64,000 nucleotides of DNA, from NCBI RefSeq assembly GCF_003345295.1, contig NZ_CP031056.1:558001-622000 (forward strand), given 5' to 3'. The first letter of the stretch is position 1, and each line of letters starts with the position of its first letter. Below the pieces are notes generated by a model, which saw only the letters and a list, made by a program, of their open reading frames with translations, made no database searches and was not told the origin of the DNA. The stretch is from Vibrio splendidus (GTDB taxonomy: Bacteria; Pseudomonadota; Gammaproteobacteria; Enterobacterales; Vibrionaceae). The position numbers and the translations under genes were made by a program. Of the stretch, positions 9,019 to 17,271 are shown piece by piece.

Positions 9019-9240
9019 AACTATAAACCCCGCTTATAGCAAATGTAATCCCCACCAACTATTTAGACCAAAACTGAACCTATAGAATAGTGGAACACAC
9101 TTATATGGACCGTTTTCATTAATGGCCAAGTCGACGGGTTCTGTTTGTCATTTTGGTTGCAACTCCCTTTTCTATTTCGAAACACACCAACTCTGTCCTG
9201 GACACCCAATCAATTGTTAAATGAGTGATGACACGTTAAA
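9019..9240 (+). pseudogene. Decayed duplicate of the maturase gene promoter and 5' end
   Basis: Bases 9019-9120 align with 10769-10870, the leader of the sulfatase-maturase gene. Bases 9120-9240 then align with 10933-11052, its first coding region, with about 60 bases deleted between. Shared strings include ctgaacctatagaat, atggccaag and gagtgatgacacg. The three-cysteine radical SAM motif is ruined and frame is lost. This is a remnant, not a gene. Confidence 0.8.
9021..9039. promoter_or_regulatory. LysR-type dyad, copy 1
   Basis: CTATAAACCCCGCTTATAG, an interrupted dyad (CTATAA/TTATAG) of T-N11-A type. Closely related sites lie before the maturase gene (10771) and between the LysR gene and the sulfatase (13085). 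Here it lies in the decayed copy, upstream of the FadL-type gene. Confidence 0.55.
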
Positions 9241-9262
9241 TGCGGATATGAATCGGGGCATC

Positions 9263-9350
9263 GAAAATCTACAAGTGAAATTGGTCTAAGTTAAACGAAA
9301 TCCGAGACAATATTGAGTTTTGTGGCTGAGTTGAATGACAAGAAAGGTTC
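9263..9350 (+). pseudogene. Decayed fragment resembling the HlyD-family gene
   Basis: The string from 9306 (gacaatattgagttttg, then ggctgagttgaa) matches the HlyD-family gene near 16616-16650 with few changes and one indel; similarity trails off on both sides. It follows the maturase remnant directly, as expected if the middle of a second sulfatase cluster had been deleted. Confidence 0.6.
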
Positions 9351-9476
9351 GGGCGCCACTTAATTACTAATTACGTGAACGCTCTAGCTTTTATTGCGGA
9401 TGGTTCAAGTGTGGGCTTGTTGCATGTGTGCAATACGCCGAAAAATTCTCTCGAAACATCCTAAGGAATCTATAAA

Positions 9477-10610
9477 ATGAAGATGACGCAAGTCGCTCTC
9501 AATGTTGTGGTTGCATGTGCCACTCTTACCCCCTTTTGGGTCAATAGTGCTGGCTTAAGCATGTCTCAAATAGCGACAACCAAAAGCGTTGCAACAGCAG
9601 GGGCCGCCAACGTTACAAACAGTTCTGACTCTTCTGCAACAATCTCAAACGCCGCTGCACTTTCTGGCATTGAAGATCGCTCGTATGTTTCGGGCGCTCA
9701 GTATATCAATGTATTCAACCAGTTCACTCGTGATGATTCAGGAGAAAGCACTGAAGCCTCAAAGGGATTAATCGCACCTCACGCCTCTTATGCTAAAAGA
9801 GTGAATAAGAAAGCGGTACTTGGAATTAGTCTTCATTCCGCGGGTGGCTTAGGTGCTGAATATAGCAATGGTGTCGGCGCTAATCCAATCAATGCCATTT
9901 CAGAGAATGCTATTGCTGTCGTCGATATTACAACTGGTGTTTCATATCAAGTTACAGACAAGCTCTCCCTTGGCGGTTCTTTGATTCTTCAATACATGAA
10001 GATAGACGTCGTTGGTGGCGTGAACACTCAATTGGAAGAACTTGCTACCGGTGACAGTGTTGCTCCTTCTTTTGCTCTGAGCTCTTACTACACGTTGAGC
10101 GACAATACACACTTGGGTCTGCAATATCGCCATAAAACAGACCATGAAATTGATATTGAAACGTCGCTAGATGTGAATCCAACCGCGAATTTGTCTTGGG
10201 TTACTAGTATCGACTTGGGGCTTAAGCATGCTCTTTCCAAACAAACCGATGTAATGGTTAACGCTAAGTTTGAAAACTGGGAAGATTATGACGACAAATA
10301 TACATGGACCTATTCTGTAGGCGTTGGCGCAGCGCATAAGATGGATAAGTTTACGATTTATGGTGGCGCTAGCTACGACTCTTCTCCAGTGAACGAGAAT
10401 GAGCGAGACGTACTACTGCCCGTTGACCAGCAATGGCGCGTTGGGTTTGGTAGTGAGTATGAGCTTGAATCTGGCAACAAGTTAGGTTTAGCGTATCAAT
10501 ATCAAAATAATGGAACAGCGGATATCACAGCCGACAACGTGACGCTGCAGCCAACAGGAAGTTATGAAGATAACCGTATTCACTTTGTGACTCTTTCTTA
10601 TCGTCACTGA
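9477..10610 (+). CDS. FadL/OmpP1 family outer-membrane channel
   Basis: A 377-residue outer-membrane beta-barrel of the FadL/TodX family, which takes up hydrophobic compounds through a barrel with an N-terminal hatch. A signal peptide (about 1-24, ending VNSAG) is followed by an N-terminal plug segment with SNAAAL in the position where relatives have NPA, then alternating strands to the end (HFVTLSYRH). It is shorter than E. coli FadL (about 420 mature residues). ATG at 9477 follows an AAGGAAT ribosome binding site. It lies beside the sulfatase cluster and may import a hydrophobic product or substrate; that is inference. Confidence 0.85.
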   Translation: MKMTQVALNVVVACATLTPFWVNSAGLSMSQIATTKSVATAGAANVTNSSDSSATISNAAALSGIEDRSYVSGAQYINVFNQFTRDDSGESTEASKGLIAPHASYAKRVNKKAVLGISLHSAGGLGAEYSNGVGANPINAISENAIAVVDITTGVSYQVTDKLSLGGSLILQYMKIDVVGGVNTQLEELATGDSVAPSFALSSYYTLSDNTHLGLQYRHKTDHEIDIETSLDVNPTANLSWVTSIDLGLKHALSKQTDVMVNAKFENWEDYDDKYTWTYSVGVGAAHKMDKFTIYGGASYDSSPVNENERDVLLPVDQQWRVGFGSEYELESGNKLGLAYQYQNNGTADITADNVTLQPTGSYEDNRIHFVTLSYRH

Positions 10611-10669
10611 TTCGTTTAACAAGCCTAGATGCCGAGTTATACACTTTAAACTCACCCAGAACCAAAGCA

Positions 10670-10708
10670 GAAGAATATAAGAGTAGAGAGCAGAAGAAGG
10701 CTTTGGTT
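10670..10708. repeat. 9-bp inverted repeat after the FadL-type gene
   Basis: AACCAAAGC (10670-10678) and GCTTTGGTT (10700-10708) can pair across a 21-base loop containing gcagaagaa repeats. It may be a weak terminator; no T run follows. Confidence 0.4.
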
Positions 10709-10770
10709 AATCACTAAAATGTGTCGATATTTGTCGGTGGTCGTGGATTTGAGCTATTTAGAGGCATGAA

Positions 10771-10789
10771 CTATAAATCCTGTTTATAG
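10771..10789. promoter_or_regulatory. LysR-type dyad, copy 2, before the maturase gene
   Basis: CTATAAATCCTGTTTATAG, same dyad as at 9021 with three changes, and similarity continues for about 80 bases downstream. It lies 119 bases before the maturase start. Confidence 0.6.
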
Positions 10790-10907
10790 TAAATGTAACC
10801 ACCACCGACTATTTAGCCAGAAACTGAACCTATAGAATGGTGATACACACTTATGGACGCTTCTCACTAATTAGCCACAATGGATGGGCTGACTATAAGG
10901 TTCACTC

Positions 10908-12233
10908 ATGCAAGCACCTCACAATTGTCACGTAATGGCCAAGCCGACCGGCTCTGTCTGTAATCTTGATTGCAGTTACTGTTTCTATCTTGAAAAACAC
11001 CAACTCTATCCTGAACGTCAAACAAACTGGCGAATGAGTGATGACACGCTAAGTTCCTATATAAAGCAGACCATTGAAGCTCAAAGCAACAACCATGTTC
11101 AATTTACTTGGCAGGGCGGTGAGCCAACAATGATGGGGCTCGCGTTTTTTGAAAAAACCATGCAGTTATGTGAACAGTACGGAAAGGGAAAAAAACTTGA
11201 ACACACCTTTCAAACCAACGGCATTTTGCTTAACGATGCTTGGTGTGAGTTTTTCAAAAAACATCACTTTTTAGTCGGTGTGTCCATTGATGGGCCACAA
11301 GATCTACACGATGCTTACCGAGTCACCCGCTCGGGTAAACAAACACATGCTCAAGTTATGCAAGGTATCGAATTGTTAAAAAAGCATGGTGTTGAGTTTA
11401 ATACGCTTACCGTCGTCAATAATGAAAATGTGAAACATCCAAAGCGGGTGTATCAGCATTTGAAAGAGATTGGTTCAACGTATATTCAGTTTATTCCGTT
11501 GGTCGAACGAACGAAGCAAACATGTTCTCAAACGGATTTAAAACTTGTCTTACCCGATGAGCCTTTAGCGGAAGTGACGTCATGGTCGGTGCCTTCGTTA
11601 GTCTATGGCGAATTTCTTTGTGACATTTTTGATGTATGGGTACGCAAAGATGTGGGCTCCATTTTTGTGAATATGTTTGATAGTACGTTGAGTGCTTGGT
11701 GCGGACAGCAGTCTGGAATGTGTCATTTTACTGAACGTTGTGGTCATGCTTTTGCTCTTGAGGCGAACGGGGACTTATACAATTGCGACCATTATGTATA
11801 CCCAGAACATCGTTTGGGCAATATTCATCATAAATCGATTTCTGAATGCAATAACAGCCAGCAAGCCATTGAATTCGGTCTACAAAAACAAACAACATTG
11901 ACTCCCGACTGTAAAAAATGCCCATTTCAGTTTGCCTGCAATGGAGGGTGTCCAAAACATCGTTTTGAACGCAGTTCAAGCGGACATCCAGGGCATAATT
12001 ATTTTTGCCAAGGCTATAGAAAATTTTTCGAGTACAGTGCTCAATACATGAAAGAAATGCGTAGGCTATTATCTGTTGGTCGTTTTGCAGATGAAATCAT
12101 GTGGGCATTGGCTTATCAAGATGTGAAGCTGACAGCAGTTGTAAGCAAAAGCTCTGTGACCATTGGTCGTAATCAATCTTGCTCTTGTGGAAGTGGTATA
12201 AAATACAAACATTGCTGCGGAGTAAGAAGGTAA
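10908..12233 (+). CDS. Anaerobic sulfatase-maturating enzyme (radical SAM/SPASM)
   Basis: A 441-residue cytoplasmic radical SAM enzyme that oxidises the active-site Cys (or Ser) of sulfatases to formylglycine. The SAM-cluster motif is C18-x3-C22-x2-C25 (CNLDCSYC), followed by the GGEP motif (WQGGEPTMM). The C-terminal half carries SPASM-type cysteines (CGHAFALEANGDLYNCDHY; CKKCPFQFACNGGC) for two auxiliary clusters. The very end (CSCGSGIKYKHCC) is a SEC-C-like zinc motif. AAGG precedes the ATG. A LysR gene starts three bases after the stop, and its likely substrate, the CSPTR sulfatase, follows. A decayed copy of its 5' end lies at 9019. Confidence 0.94.
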   Translation: MQAPHNCHVMAKPTGSVCNLDCSYCFYLEKHQLYPERQTNWRMSDDTLSSYIKQTIEAQSNNHVQFTWQGGEPTMMGLAFFEKTMQLCEQYGKGKKLEHTFQTNGILLNDAWCEFFKKHHFLVGVSIDGPQDLHDAYRVTRSGKQTHAQVMQGIELLKKHGVEFNTLTVVNNENVKHPKRVYQHLKEIGSTYIQFIPLVERTKQTCSQTDLKLVLPDEPLAEVTSWSVPSLVYGEFLCDIFDVWVRKDVGSIFVNMFDSTLSAWCGQQSGMCHFTERCGHAFALEANGDLYNCDHYVYPEHRLGNIHHKSISECNNSQQAIEFGLQKQTTLTPDCKKCPFQFACNGGCPKHRFERSSSGHPGHNYFCQGYRKFFEYSAQYMKEMRRLLSVGRFADEIMWALAYQDVKLTAVVSKSSVTIGRNQSCSCGSGIKYKHCCGVRR

Positions 12234-12236
12234 ACC

Positions 12237-13082
12237 ATGGATTTTGATCTGAATTTGATAAAAGTATTCTTAGAAGTTTACCAGTATCACTCTTATACCA
12301 AAGCCTCTGAAACCATAGGTATCACGCAACCAGCGGTGAGTGCATCTATAAAGCGAATGGAACAAGAGATTGGTGAGCCCCTGTTTTATCGAGAGGGGCG
12401 GACGATGAAACCGACCGCGATGGCCATTCGTTTAGCCACTCGATTTCGCGTTGGGTTTGATGAAATACAAAATGCCTTGAGTGAGCGTTTTACTTATTCG
12501 GTTTATGTGAACGAGGCGCTGGCATTGGATTTGCCCGTTCTACCGTCAATGATGATAGAACATACTCCATTAGATCAGGAAATACTGCTGCACCAACTTA
12601 AATCGTTATCTGTCGATTTAGCCGTGGGTATATTTATGGTCAAAGACCACTCCATTGTCACTGAGCCGTTATTCAGCGAGTCAACAGTTGTTGTGTGCCG
12701 TCGTGACCATCCAAGAATTCATGATCATATTTCACGGAATCAATTCTATGAAGAGGGGCATGTCGCATTAGCCACCCAATGGAAAGGAATGGATGGATTC
12801 GAACATATCCGCTTGGAGAGTCCAAAAAGTAGGAATATCCAATGCAAGACCCATTCAATTTCAGCGATGCTGCTTGATGTCACCATCAGTGATAGAGTTG
12901 CGATCGTACCTAGACATCTTGCACTCAATTGGCAAGAGCGTTTAAATTTTCAAGTACTGGAAAACCCGATAGAGCATAAGCCATTGGAATACTGTCTGGC
13001 TTACCATCGACGCTATCAAAAAACAGAAAACCACATAAAAGTTAGAGAAACTATTCGAGCACACCTAGGATGCGCGGATTAG
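12237..13082 (+). CDS. LysR family regulator of the sulfatase cluster
   Basis: A 281-residue LysR protein with the winged helix at about 1-62 (YTKASETIGITQPAVSASIKRMEQE) and a somewhat short effector domain. GAAGG precedes its ATG, and it sits three bases behind the maturase gene, so the two are one transcript. Related dyads stand before the maturase gene and before the sulfatase, making this protein the most likely regulator of both. The inducer is unknown; a sulfated or desulfated compound is plausible. Confidence 0.9.
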   Translation: MDFDLNLIKVFLEVYQYHSYTKASETIGITQPAVSASIKRMEQEIGEPLFYREGRTMKPTAMAIRLATRFRVGFDEIQNALSERFTYSVYVNEALALDLPVLPSMMIEHTPLDQEILLHQLKSLSVDLAVGIFMVKDHSIVTEPLFSESTVVVCRRDHPRIHDHISRNQFYEEGHVALATQWKGMDGFEHIRLESPKSRNIQCKTHSISAMLLDVTISDRVAIVPRHLALNWQERLNFQVLENPIEHKPLEYCLAYHRRYQKTENHIKVRETIRAHLGCAD

Positions 13083-13084
13083 TA

Positions 13085-13103
13085 CTATAAACCCCACTTA
13101 TTG
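13085..13103. promoter_or_regulatory. LysR-type dyad, copy 3, before the sulfatase gene
   Basis: CTATAAACCCCACTTATTG; the left half is identical to copy 1 and the right half is partly degenerate. It lies two bases past the LysR stop, in the 230-base gap before the sulfatase gene. Confidence 0.5.
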
Positions 13104-13312
13104 CTGATATAAACGCCACGCTCTACCTGCATATCCCCCTTTTGAATAACCTTAGCACTGAAAAACTACATTGGTGCTGAGGCTATTTTCTTTGACCCCT
13201 CGCCATTGAGTTTTACATCTCTGATCTATTTTGCTTCGCTAAATGACGGTATACGGATGTCTTTAGCACAACAGGTAGACCGGAGTTAATTCCTGTTCTC
13301 AAAGGTGTCCAA

Positions 13313-15667
13313 ATGAAAAAGCTTAGTGCCATCATGATGTCTTGTTTTGCTGCGGGTTCTGTCGCACAAGAGGTCTTACCGTTTCCTAGTCAGCCATCGA
13401 CCTCGGTGGCCAAACATACTCTTGCTGAATCTACTCATAACAAGCGTCCTATTTCCAACCATTTACCTGAAGATGCTCCTAATATCGTCATCGTGATGAT
13501 CGATGATGTAGGTCCTGGCCAAACGTCGACTTACGGCGGTCCAATCAATACGCCTACGTTAGATGAAATCTCTGGTGAAGGTATTTCCTACAACCGTTTC
13601 CACTCGACAGCGATGTGTTCGCCTACACGAGCTTCATTGCTTACTGGCCGAAACCATCACCGTGTTGGCGCAGGTGTTATTGCGGAATACGCTAACGATT
13701 GGGATGGTTATGCAGGGGTGATCCCGAAAACCAGTGCGACCTTTCCTGAAGTACTTAAAAACTACGGTTATTCAACCTCTGCTTTTGGTAAATGGCACAA
13801 CACTCACCCTTTAGATTCAACAGCTGCGGGGCCTTTTGATAATTGGCCTACGGGTTATGGTTTTGAATATTTCTATGGGTTTGTTGGTGCTGGTGCATCT
13901 CAATATGAACCGACTATGGTGGAAAACACCACGTTTGTTGATCCAGAAAAAATCCACCGCGAAGGTTATCACATGAGTGAAGATCTTGCGGATCAAGCGA
14001 TCAAATGGATGCGTCAGCACAAGTCTCTGCAGCCTGACAAACCTTTCATGATGTATTGGTCTAGTGGTGCGGCACACGGCCCTCACCATGTAACTAAAGA
14101 ATGGGCTGATAAGTACAAGGGCAAATTCGACGCAGGTTGGGATGAATACAGAAAAGACGTATACGAAAAAGCCAAGAAAATGGGTTGGATTCCTGAAAAC
14201 ACGCAGCTAACACCAAGGCCAGAAAGTATGCCTGCGTGGGACGATGTACCTGAAGATGAAAAAGCATTCCAAGCACGTTTAATGGAAGTGTACGCAGGCT
14301 TCATTGAGCATACCGACGCTCAGGTTGGTCGTTTGGTCGATGAAATCGATGAGCTTGGCTACAAAGACAACACTGTCTTCTTCTACTTGTGGGGTGATAA
14401 TGGCGCGTCATCGGAAGGGCAAAATGGCACGCTTGCTGAATTGCTCGCTCAAAACGCCATTCCAACCACGACAAAGCAACAAATTGAAGCGATGAACAAG
14501 GTCGGTTCAATTGATGAGTTAGGCGGTCCTAAATTCGAGAACATGGCGCATGCGGCATGGGCTTGGGCAGGCAGCTCCCCTTATAAATCAACCAAGTTAG
14601 TTGCGGCTCATTTTGGTGGAACACGTCAACCTCTTGCGGTGCGTTGGCCAGCAAAAATCGAACCCGATGCGACGCCACGTTCGCAATTTCACCACGTTAA
14701 CGACATCGCGCCTACTATCTACGACATCTTAGACATTACACCACCTAAAGTGGTCAACGGTCATGTTCAAGATGAAATCGATGGTAAAAGCATGACCTAT
14801 TCGTTTGACGATGCGGATGTGAAAGGGCAGAAGAAAACCCAATACTTTGAGATCTTAGGCAGTCGCGGTATCTATCATGATGGTTGGTTTGCGAGTGCGT
14901 TTGGGCCAAGAGCTCCTTGGGTTCAAGGTATGCCCGAAGGTTTTAGAGAGTGGAGTCCTGAGACGGATCAATGGGAGCTATACCACATTGATGAGGACTG
15001 GTCTCAAGCGGTTGATCTGGCTGATAAGTACCCTGAAAAACTGGAAGAAATGAAGGCGATTTTCAAGCAAGAAGCGCAGGATAACAAAGCATTCCCGATT
15101 GGTGGATCATTATGGTCTACTGCAGCACACAGCCCGCAAGATGCGCCAGAGAGTAAATATACGCAATGGACGTATCCTGATGAAATCACCAGAATCCCTG
15201 AAATTGCAGCACCAAAAGTCGGCAACCGTTCTACGCTCGTCGAGTTTGATGCGGTGGTTACTCCTGATACGAATGGTGTGCTCTACGCGGTCGGTGCATT
15301 CTCAGGTGGTATGACGGTGTACGTGAAAGACGGAAAACTTAACTATGAGTACAACCTGTTTTTGATGGAACACACACATATCCAATCTGAGAAAGTGTTA
15401 CCAGAAGGTGAAGTGACGATAGAAGTTGAATCTAAAGCCACTAAGCCGGGGCCGTTTACGCCTTTCGATATCACCATCAAGGTGAATGGTGAAACGTTCG
15501 CCTCTGGTGTGGTTCCAAAAACAGCGCCTTCGTTCTTCTCATTCAATGATGGGTTTGATATTGGCTCTGATTTAGGCTCGCCAGTATCACAAGCTTATTA
15601 TGATGAGATGCCGTTCAAATTTGACGGCAAAATCAAAGAAGTTCGTGTTAAGTACCTAGAACAATAA
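13313..15667 (+). CDS. Secreted Cys-type sulfatase (arylsulfatase family S1)
   Basis: A 784-residue exported sulfatase that hydrolyses sulfate esters. A signal peptide (about 1-19, ending SVAQ) is followed by the alkaline-phosphatase-like domain. Metal ligands Asp64-Asp65 lie in MIDDVG. The formylglycine site is Cys102 in CSPTRASLLTGR, Lys160 and His162 are in GKWHN, and Asp362-Asn363 in WGDNG. The C-terminal 180 residues form a beta-rich domain found in long arylsulfatases. AAGGTG precedes the ATG. The maturase three genes upstream would activate Cys102. Substrate specificity, aryl or glycan, is not decidable here. Confidence 0.94.
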   Translation: MKKLSAIMMSCFAAGSVAQEVLPFPSQPSTSVAKHTLAESTHNKRPISNHLPEDAPNIVIVMIDDVGPGQTSTYGGPINTPTLDEISGEGISYNRFHSTAMCSPTRASLLTGRNHHRVGAGVIAEYANDWDGYAGVIPKTSATFPEVLKNYGYSTSAFGKWHNTHPLDSTAAGPFDNWPTGYGFEYFYGFVGAGASQYEPTMVENTTFVDPEKIHREGYHMSEDLADQAIKWMRQHKSLQPDKPFMMYWSSGAAHGPHHVTKEWADKYKGKFDAGWDEYRKDVYEKAKKMGWIPENTQLTPRPESMPAWDDVPEDEKAFQARLMEVYAGFIEHTDAQVGRLVDEIDELGYKDNTVFFYLWGDNGASSEGQNGTLAELLAQNAIPTTTKQQIEAMNKVGSIDELGGPKFENMAHAAWAWAGSSPYKSTKLVAAHFGGTRQPLAVRWPAKIEPDATPRSQFHHVNDIAPTIYDILDITPPKVVNGHVQDEIDGKSMTYSFDDADVKGQKKTQYFEILGSRGIYHDGWFASAFGPRAPWVQGMPEGFREWSPETDQWELYHIDEDWSQAVDLADKYPEKLEEMKAIFKQEAQDNKAFPIGGSLWSTAAHSPQDAPESKYTQWTYPDEITRIPEIAAPKVGNRSTLVEFDAVVTPDTNGVLYAVGAFSGGMTVYVKDGKLNYEYNLFLMEHTHIQSEKVLPEGEVTIEVESKATKPGPFTPFDITIKVNGETFASGVVPKTAPSFFSFNDGFDIGSDLGSPVSQAYYDEMPFKFDGKIKEVRVKYLEQ

Positions 15668-15674
15668 AGTGTAT

Positions 15675-15722
15675 GCCGTCTATTGATACCGATGACAATG
15701 GGTATTGATAGACGGCTTTTTT
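15675..15722 (+). terminator. Terminator of the sulfatase gene
   Basis: A 16-base arm (15675-15690) pairs with 15701-15716 with two mismatched positions in the middle; six T follow. Confidence 0.88.
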
Positions 15723-15740
15723 CGTTCATTCTGGGCTCAG

Positions 15741-15796
15741 TGCTTAAGTGCTTAAGTGCTTAAGTGCGTAAGTATGTAAGTGCATAAGTACTTAAG
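15741..15796. repeat. Seven tandem copies of an 8-bp unit
   Basis: Seven successive octamers of the form TGCTTAAG: the first three are identical, the last four differ by one or two bases. They lie between the sulfatase terminator and the DUF3302-HlyD operon, 59 bases before its start, so copy number could affect promoter spacing. Confidence 0.85.
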
Positions 15797-15855
15797 TGAT
15801 TGGAATAGTCCCAATGGCTTTGCCTTAGAGACGGGATGATAATTTAGGAAATCGT

Positions 15856-16167
15856 ATGAAGATTCATCCAACTACCTTGGTTTACGATGCGTATCCTTCG
15901 GTCTATAACATTCTAGAATCGACGTTGTTCATGTGGTTCATTGTGGCAGTCACATTGGGCATCCTTGTATGGACATTGAGCAAGCTATGGTATGTCCATT
16001 CTATTCCCAAACACCTTGCTAAAGAGCGTGGTTTGGCTCAGGCCAAGTTGATTTTTTGGCTGTGCATATTGGGCATGTTTTACAAACCGCTCTGGATTAT
16101 TGCGGTGCTCGCGATTGTGACGGACTGGGATAAATTACAACAGTGGATTAGAGGCGCTTCGCAATGA
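15856..16167 (+). CDS. DUF3302 (YiaW-like) inner-membrane protein
   Basis: A 103-residue membrane protein with two hydrophobic segments (about 25-45 and 66-90). It resembles the DUF3302 family, whose members, such as E. coli YiaW, sit just before an HlyD-family gene. AGGAA precedes the ATG, and the stop overlaps the next start (ATGA). It probably forms a membrane complex with that adaptor; the substrate is unknown. Confidence 0.82.
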   Translation: MKIHPTTLVYDAYPSVYNILESTLFMWFIVAVTLGILVWTLSKLWYVHSIPKHLAKERGLAQAKLIFWLCILGMFYKPLWIIAVLAIVTDWDKLQQWIRGASQ

Positions 16168-17195
16168 AAGAGATCATGCTCCCCTACATATTAGTGGTTT
16201 GGTTGTTATTCAAATTTAATGTACTCAAACGAACCCCTAAGAATTACTTTGTGTCTGTTGTGATTGGTTTGCTGTTACTGGTGAGTTTGTTTGTCGGCCA
16301 TCGTTTCTATTCGCCGATTGATTTGACCAATTCAACCACTGTCAAAGCACCTCATGCAGTGCTCTCTCCAGCGCTTGGCCAACATATCGACAAAATATAC
16401 GTTGACCATAATCGCGATGTGAAAAAGGGCGAAGTGCTTTACACTCTCAAAGATGATCTGATCTCTGCGTCGATTTCTGAGGTTGATTCTGGTCTGATTG
16501 AAATTGATAGAACTATTGAAGCTCAAGAAGTGAAAGTGGCCCAAGCTAAGCGAAACCTATCGCGTAACCAGAACTTAGAGCAACATGTTAGCCTTAAAGA
16601 GTTAGAAGAAACTCAAGACAATGTTGAGTTTTTTATGGCTGAGTTGAACGTGTTGCACGCCAAGAAAGATGGCTTGCTCGCTAAGAAACAAAGCTTGATG
16701 TTTGACCTTGACCGCCTTACGGTTCGAGCTCCGTTTGATGGCATGATCACCCATGTTTTTATTGCTGATGGATCTCGAGTCGGTTCCCTGCATGTGTGGG
16801 ATACATCGAAGAAATTTGTCGAAATGCGTATCCCAGACCAAGCCTTTGCCAATATCGAAAAAGGTCAGTTTAGCGAGTTCTTTATTGATACTTTTCCAGG
16901 GCAAATTTTCCGCTCTCGTGTTCACAGTAAAGTAAAAGCAACCGGTGAGGCTCAAGGAAATTTACTCCCACAAGAGCAGCGAGTTTCGGCACATATTCAA
17001 AGGGGGTCTCCAGCAATTGGTCGAACCGTTATTTTAGAAATTGATGAAGAAACGATGAAAAAAATACCGATTGGCGCGACAGGCTCAGCATGGATCAGTG
17101 CGTCTAAGCCTTACCCTATACTCGGTTTTATAGACATCATTGGTGGGGCCACTTTACGTCTTGCGTCTGTTAAATCGTATCTATTGGCGATTTAA
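16164..17195 (+). CDS. HlyD family membrane-fusion protein (YiaV-like)
   Basis: A 343-residue periplasmic adaptor anchored by an N-terminal hydrophobic stretch (about 22-45). It has a biotinyl-lipoyl-like half (VDHNRDVKKGEVLYTL), a coiled-coil hairpin (about 105-185) and the second lipoyl half (VRAPFDGMITHVFIADGSRV), the order usual for HlyD/EmrA proteins. Such adaptors normally join an inner-membrane pump to an outer-membrane channel, but here the only partner is the DUF3302 protein whose gene overlaps it by four bases. A decayed piece of a related gene lies at about 9263-9350. Confidence 0.88.
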   Translation: MKEIMLPYILVVWLLFKFNVLKRTPKNYFVSVVIGLLLLVSLFVGHRFYSPIDLTNSTTVKAPHAVLSPALGQHIDKIYVDHNRDVKKGEVLYTLKDDLISASISEVDSGLIEIDRTIEAQEVKVAQAKRNLSRNQNLEQHVSLKELEETQDNVEFFMAELNVLHAKKDGLLAKKQSLMFDLDRLTVRAPFDGMITHVFIADGSRVGSLHVWDTSKKFVEMRIPDQAFANIEKGQFSEFFIDTFPGQIFRSRVHSKVKATGEAQGNLLPQEQRVSAHIQRGSPAIGRTVILEIDEETMKKIPIGATGSAWISASKPYPILGFIDIIGGATLRLASVKSYLLAI

Positions 17196-17230
17196 TCTCT
17201 TTCATTTGTTAACTTTGAATAGAGTGATGA

Positions 17231-17269
17231 AGCAGCATAAAGGCGTATAGTTCTTTACGCTGCTTTTTT
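17231..17269. terminator. Terminator between convergent genes
   Basis: AGCAGCATAAAG (17231-17242) pairs with CTTTACGCTGCT (17253-17264) with one mismatch; six T follow rightward. It serves the HlyD gene and possibly the leftward lipoprotein gene. Confidence 0.85.
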
Positions 17270-17271
17270 GA

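Noticed and set aside
15741..15796. CRISPR array
   Set aside because: The units are 8 bp with no spacers and no cas genes are present.
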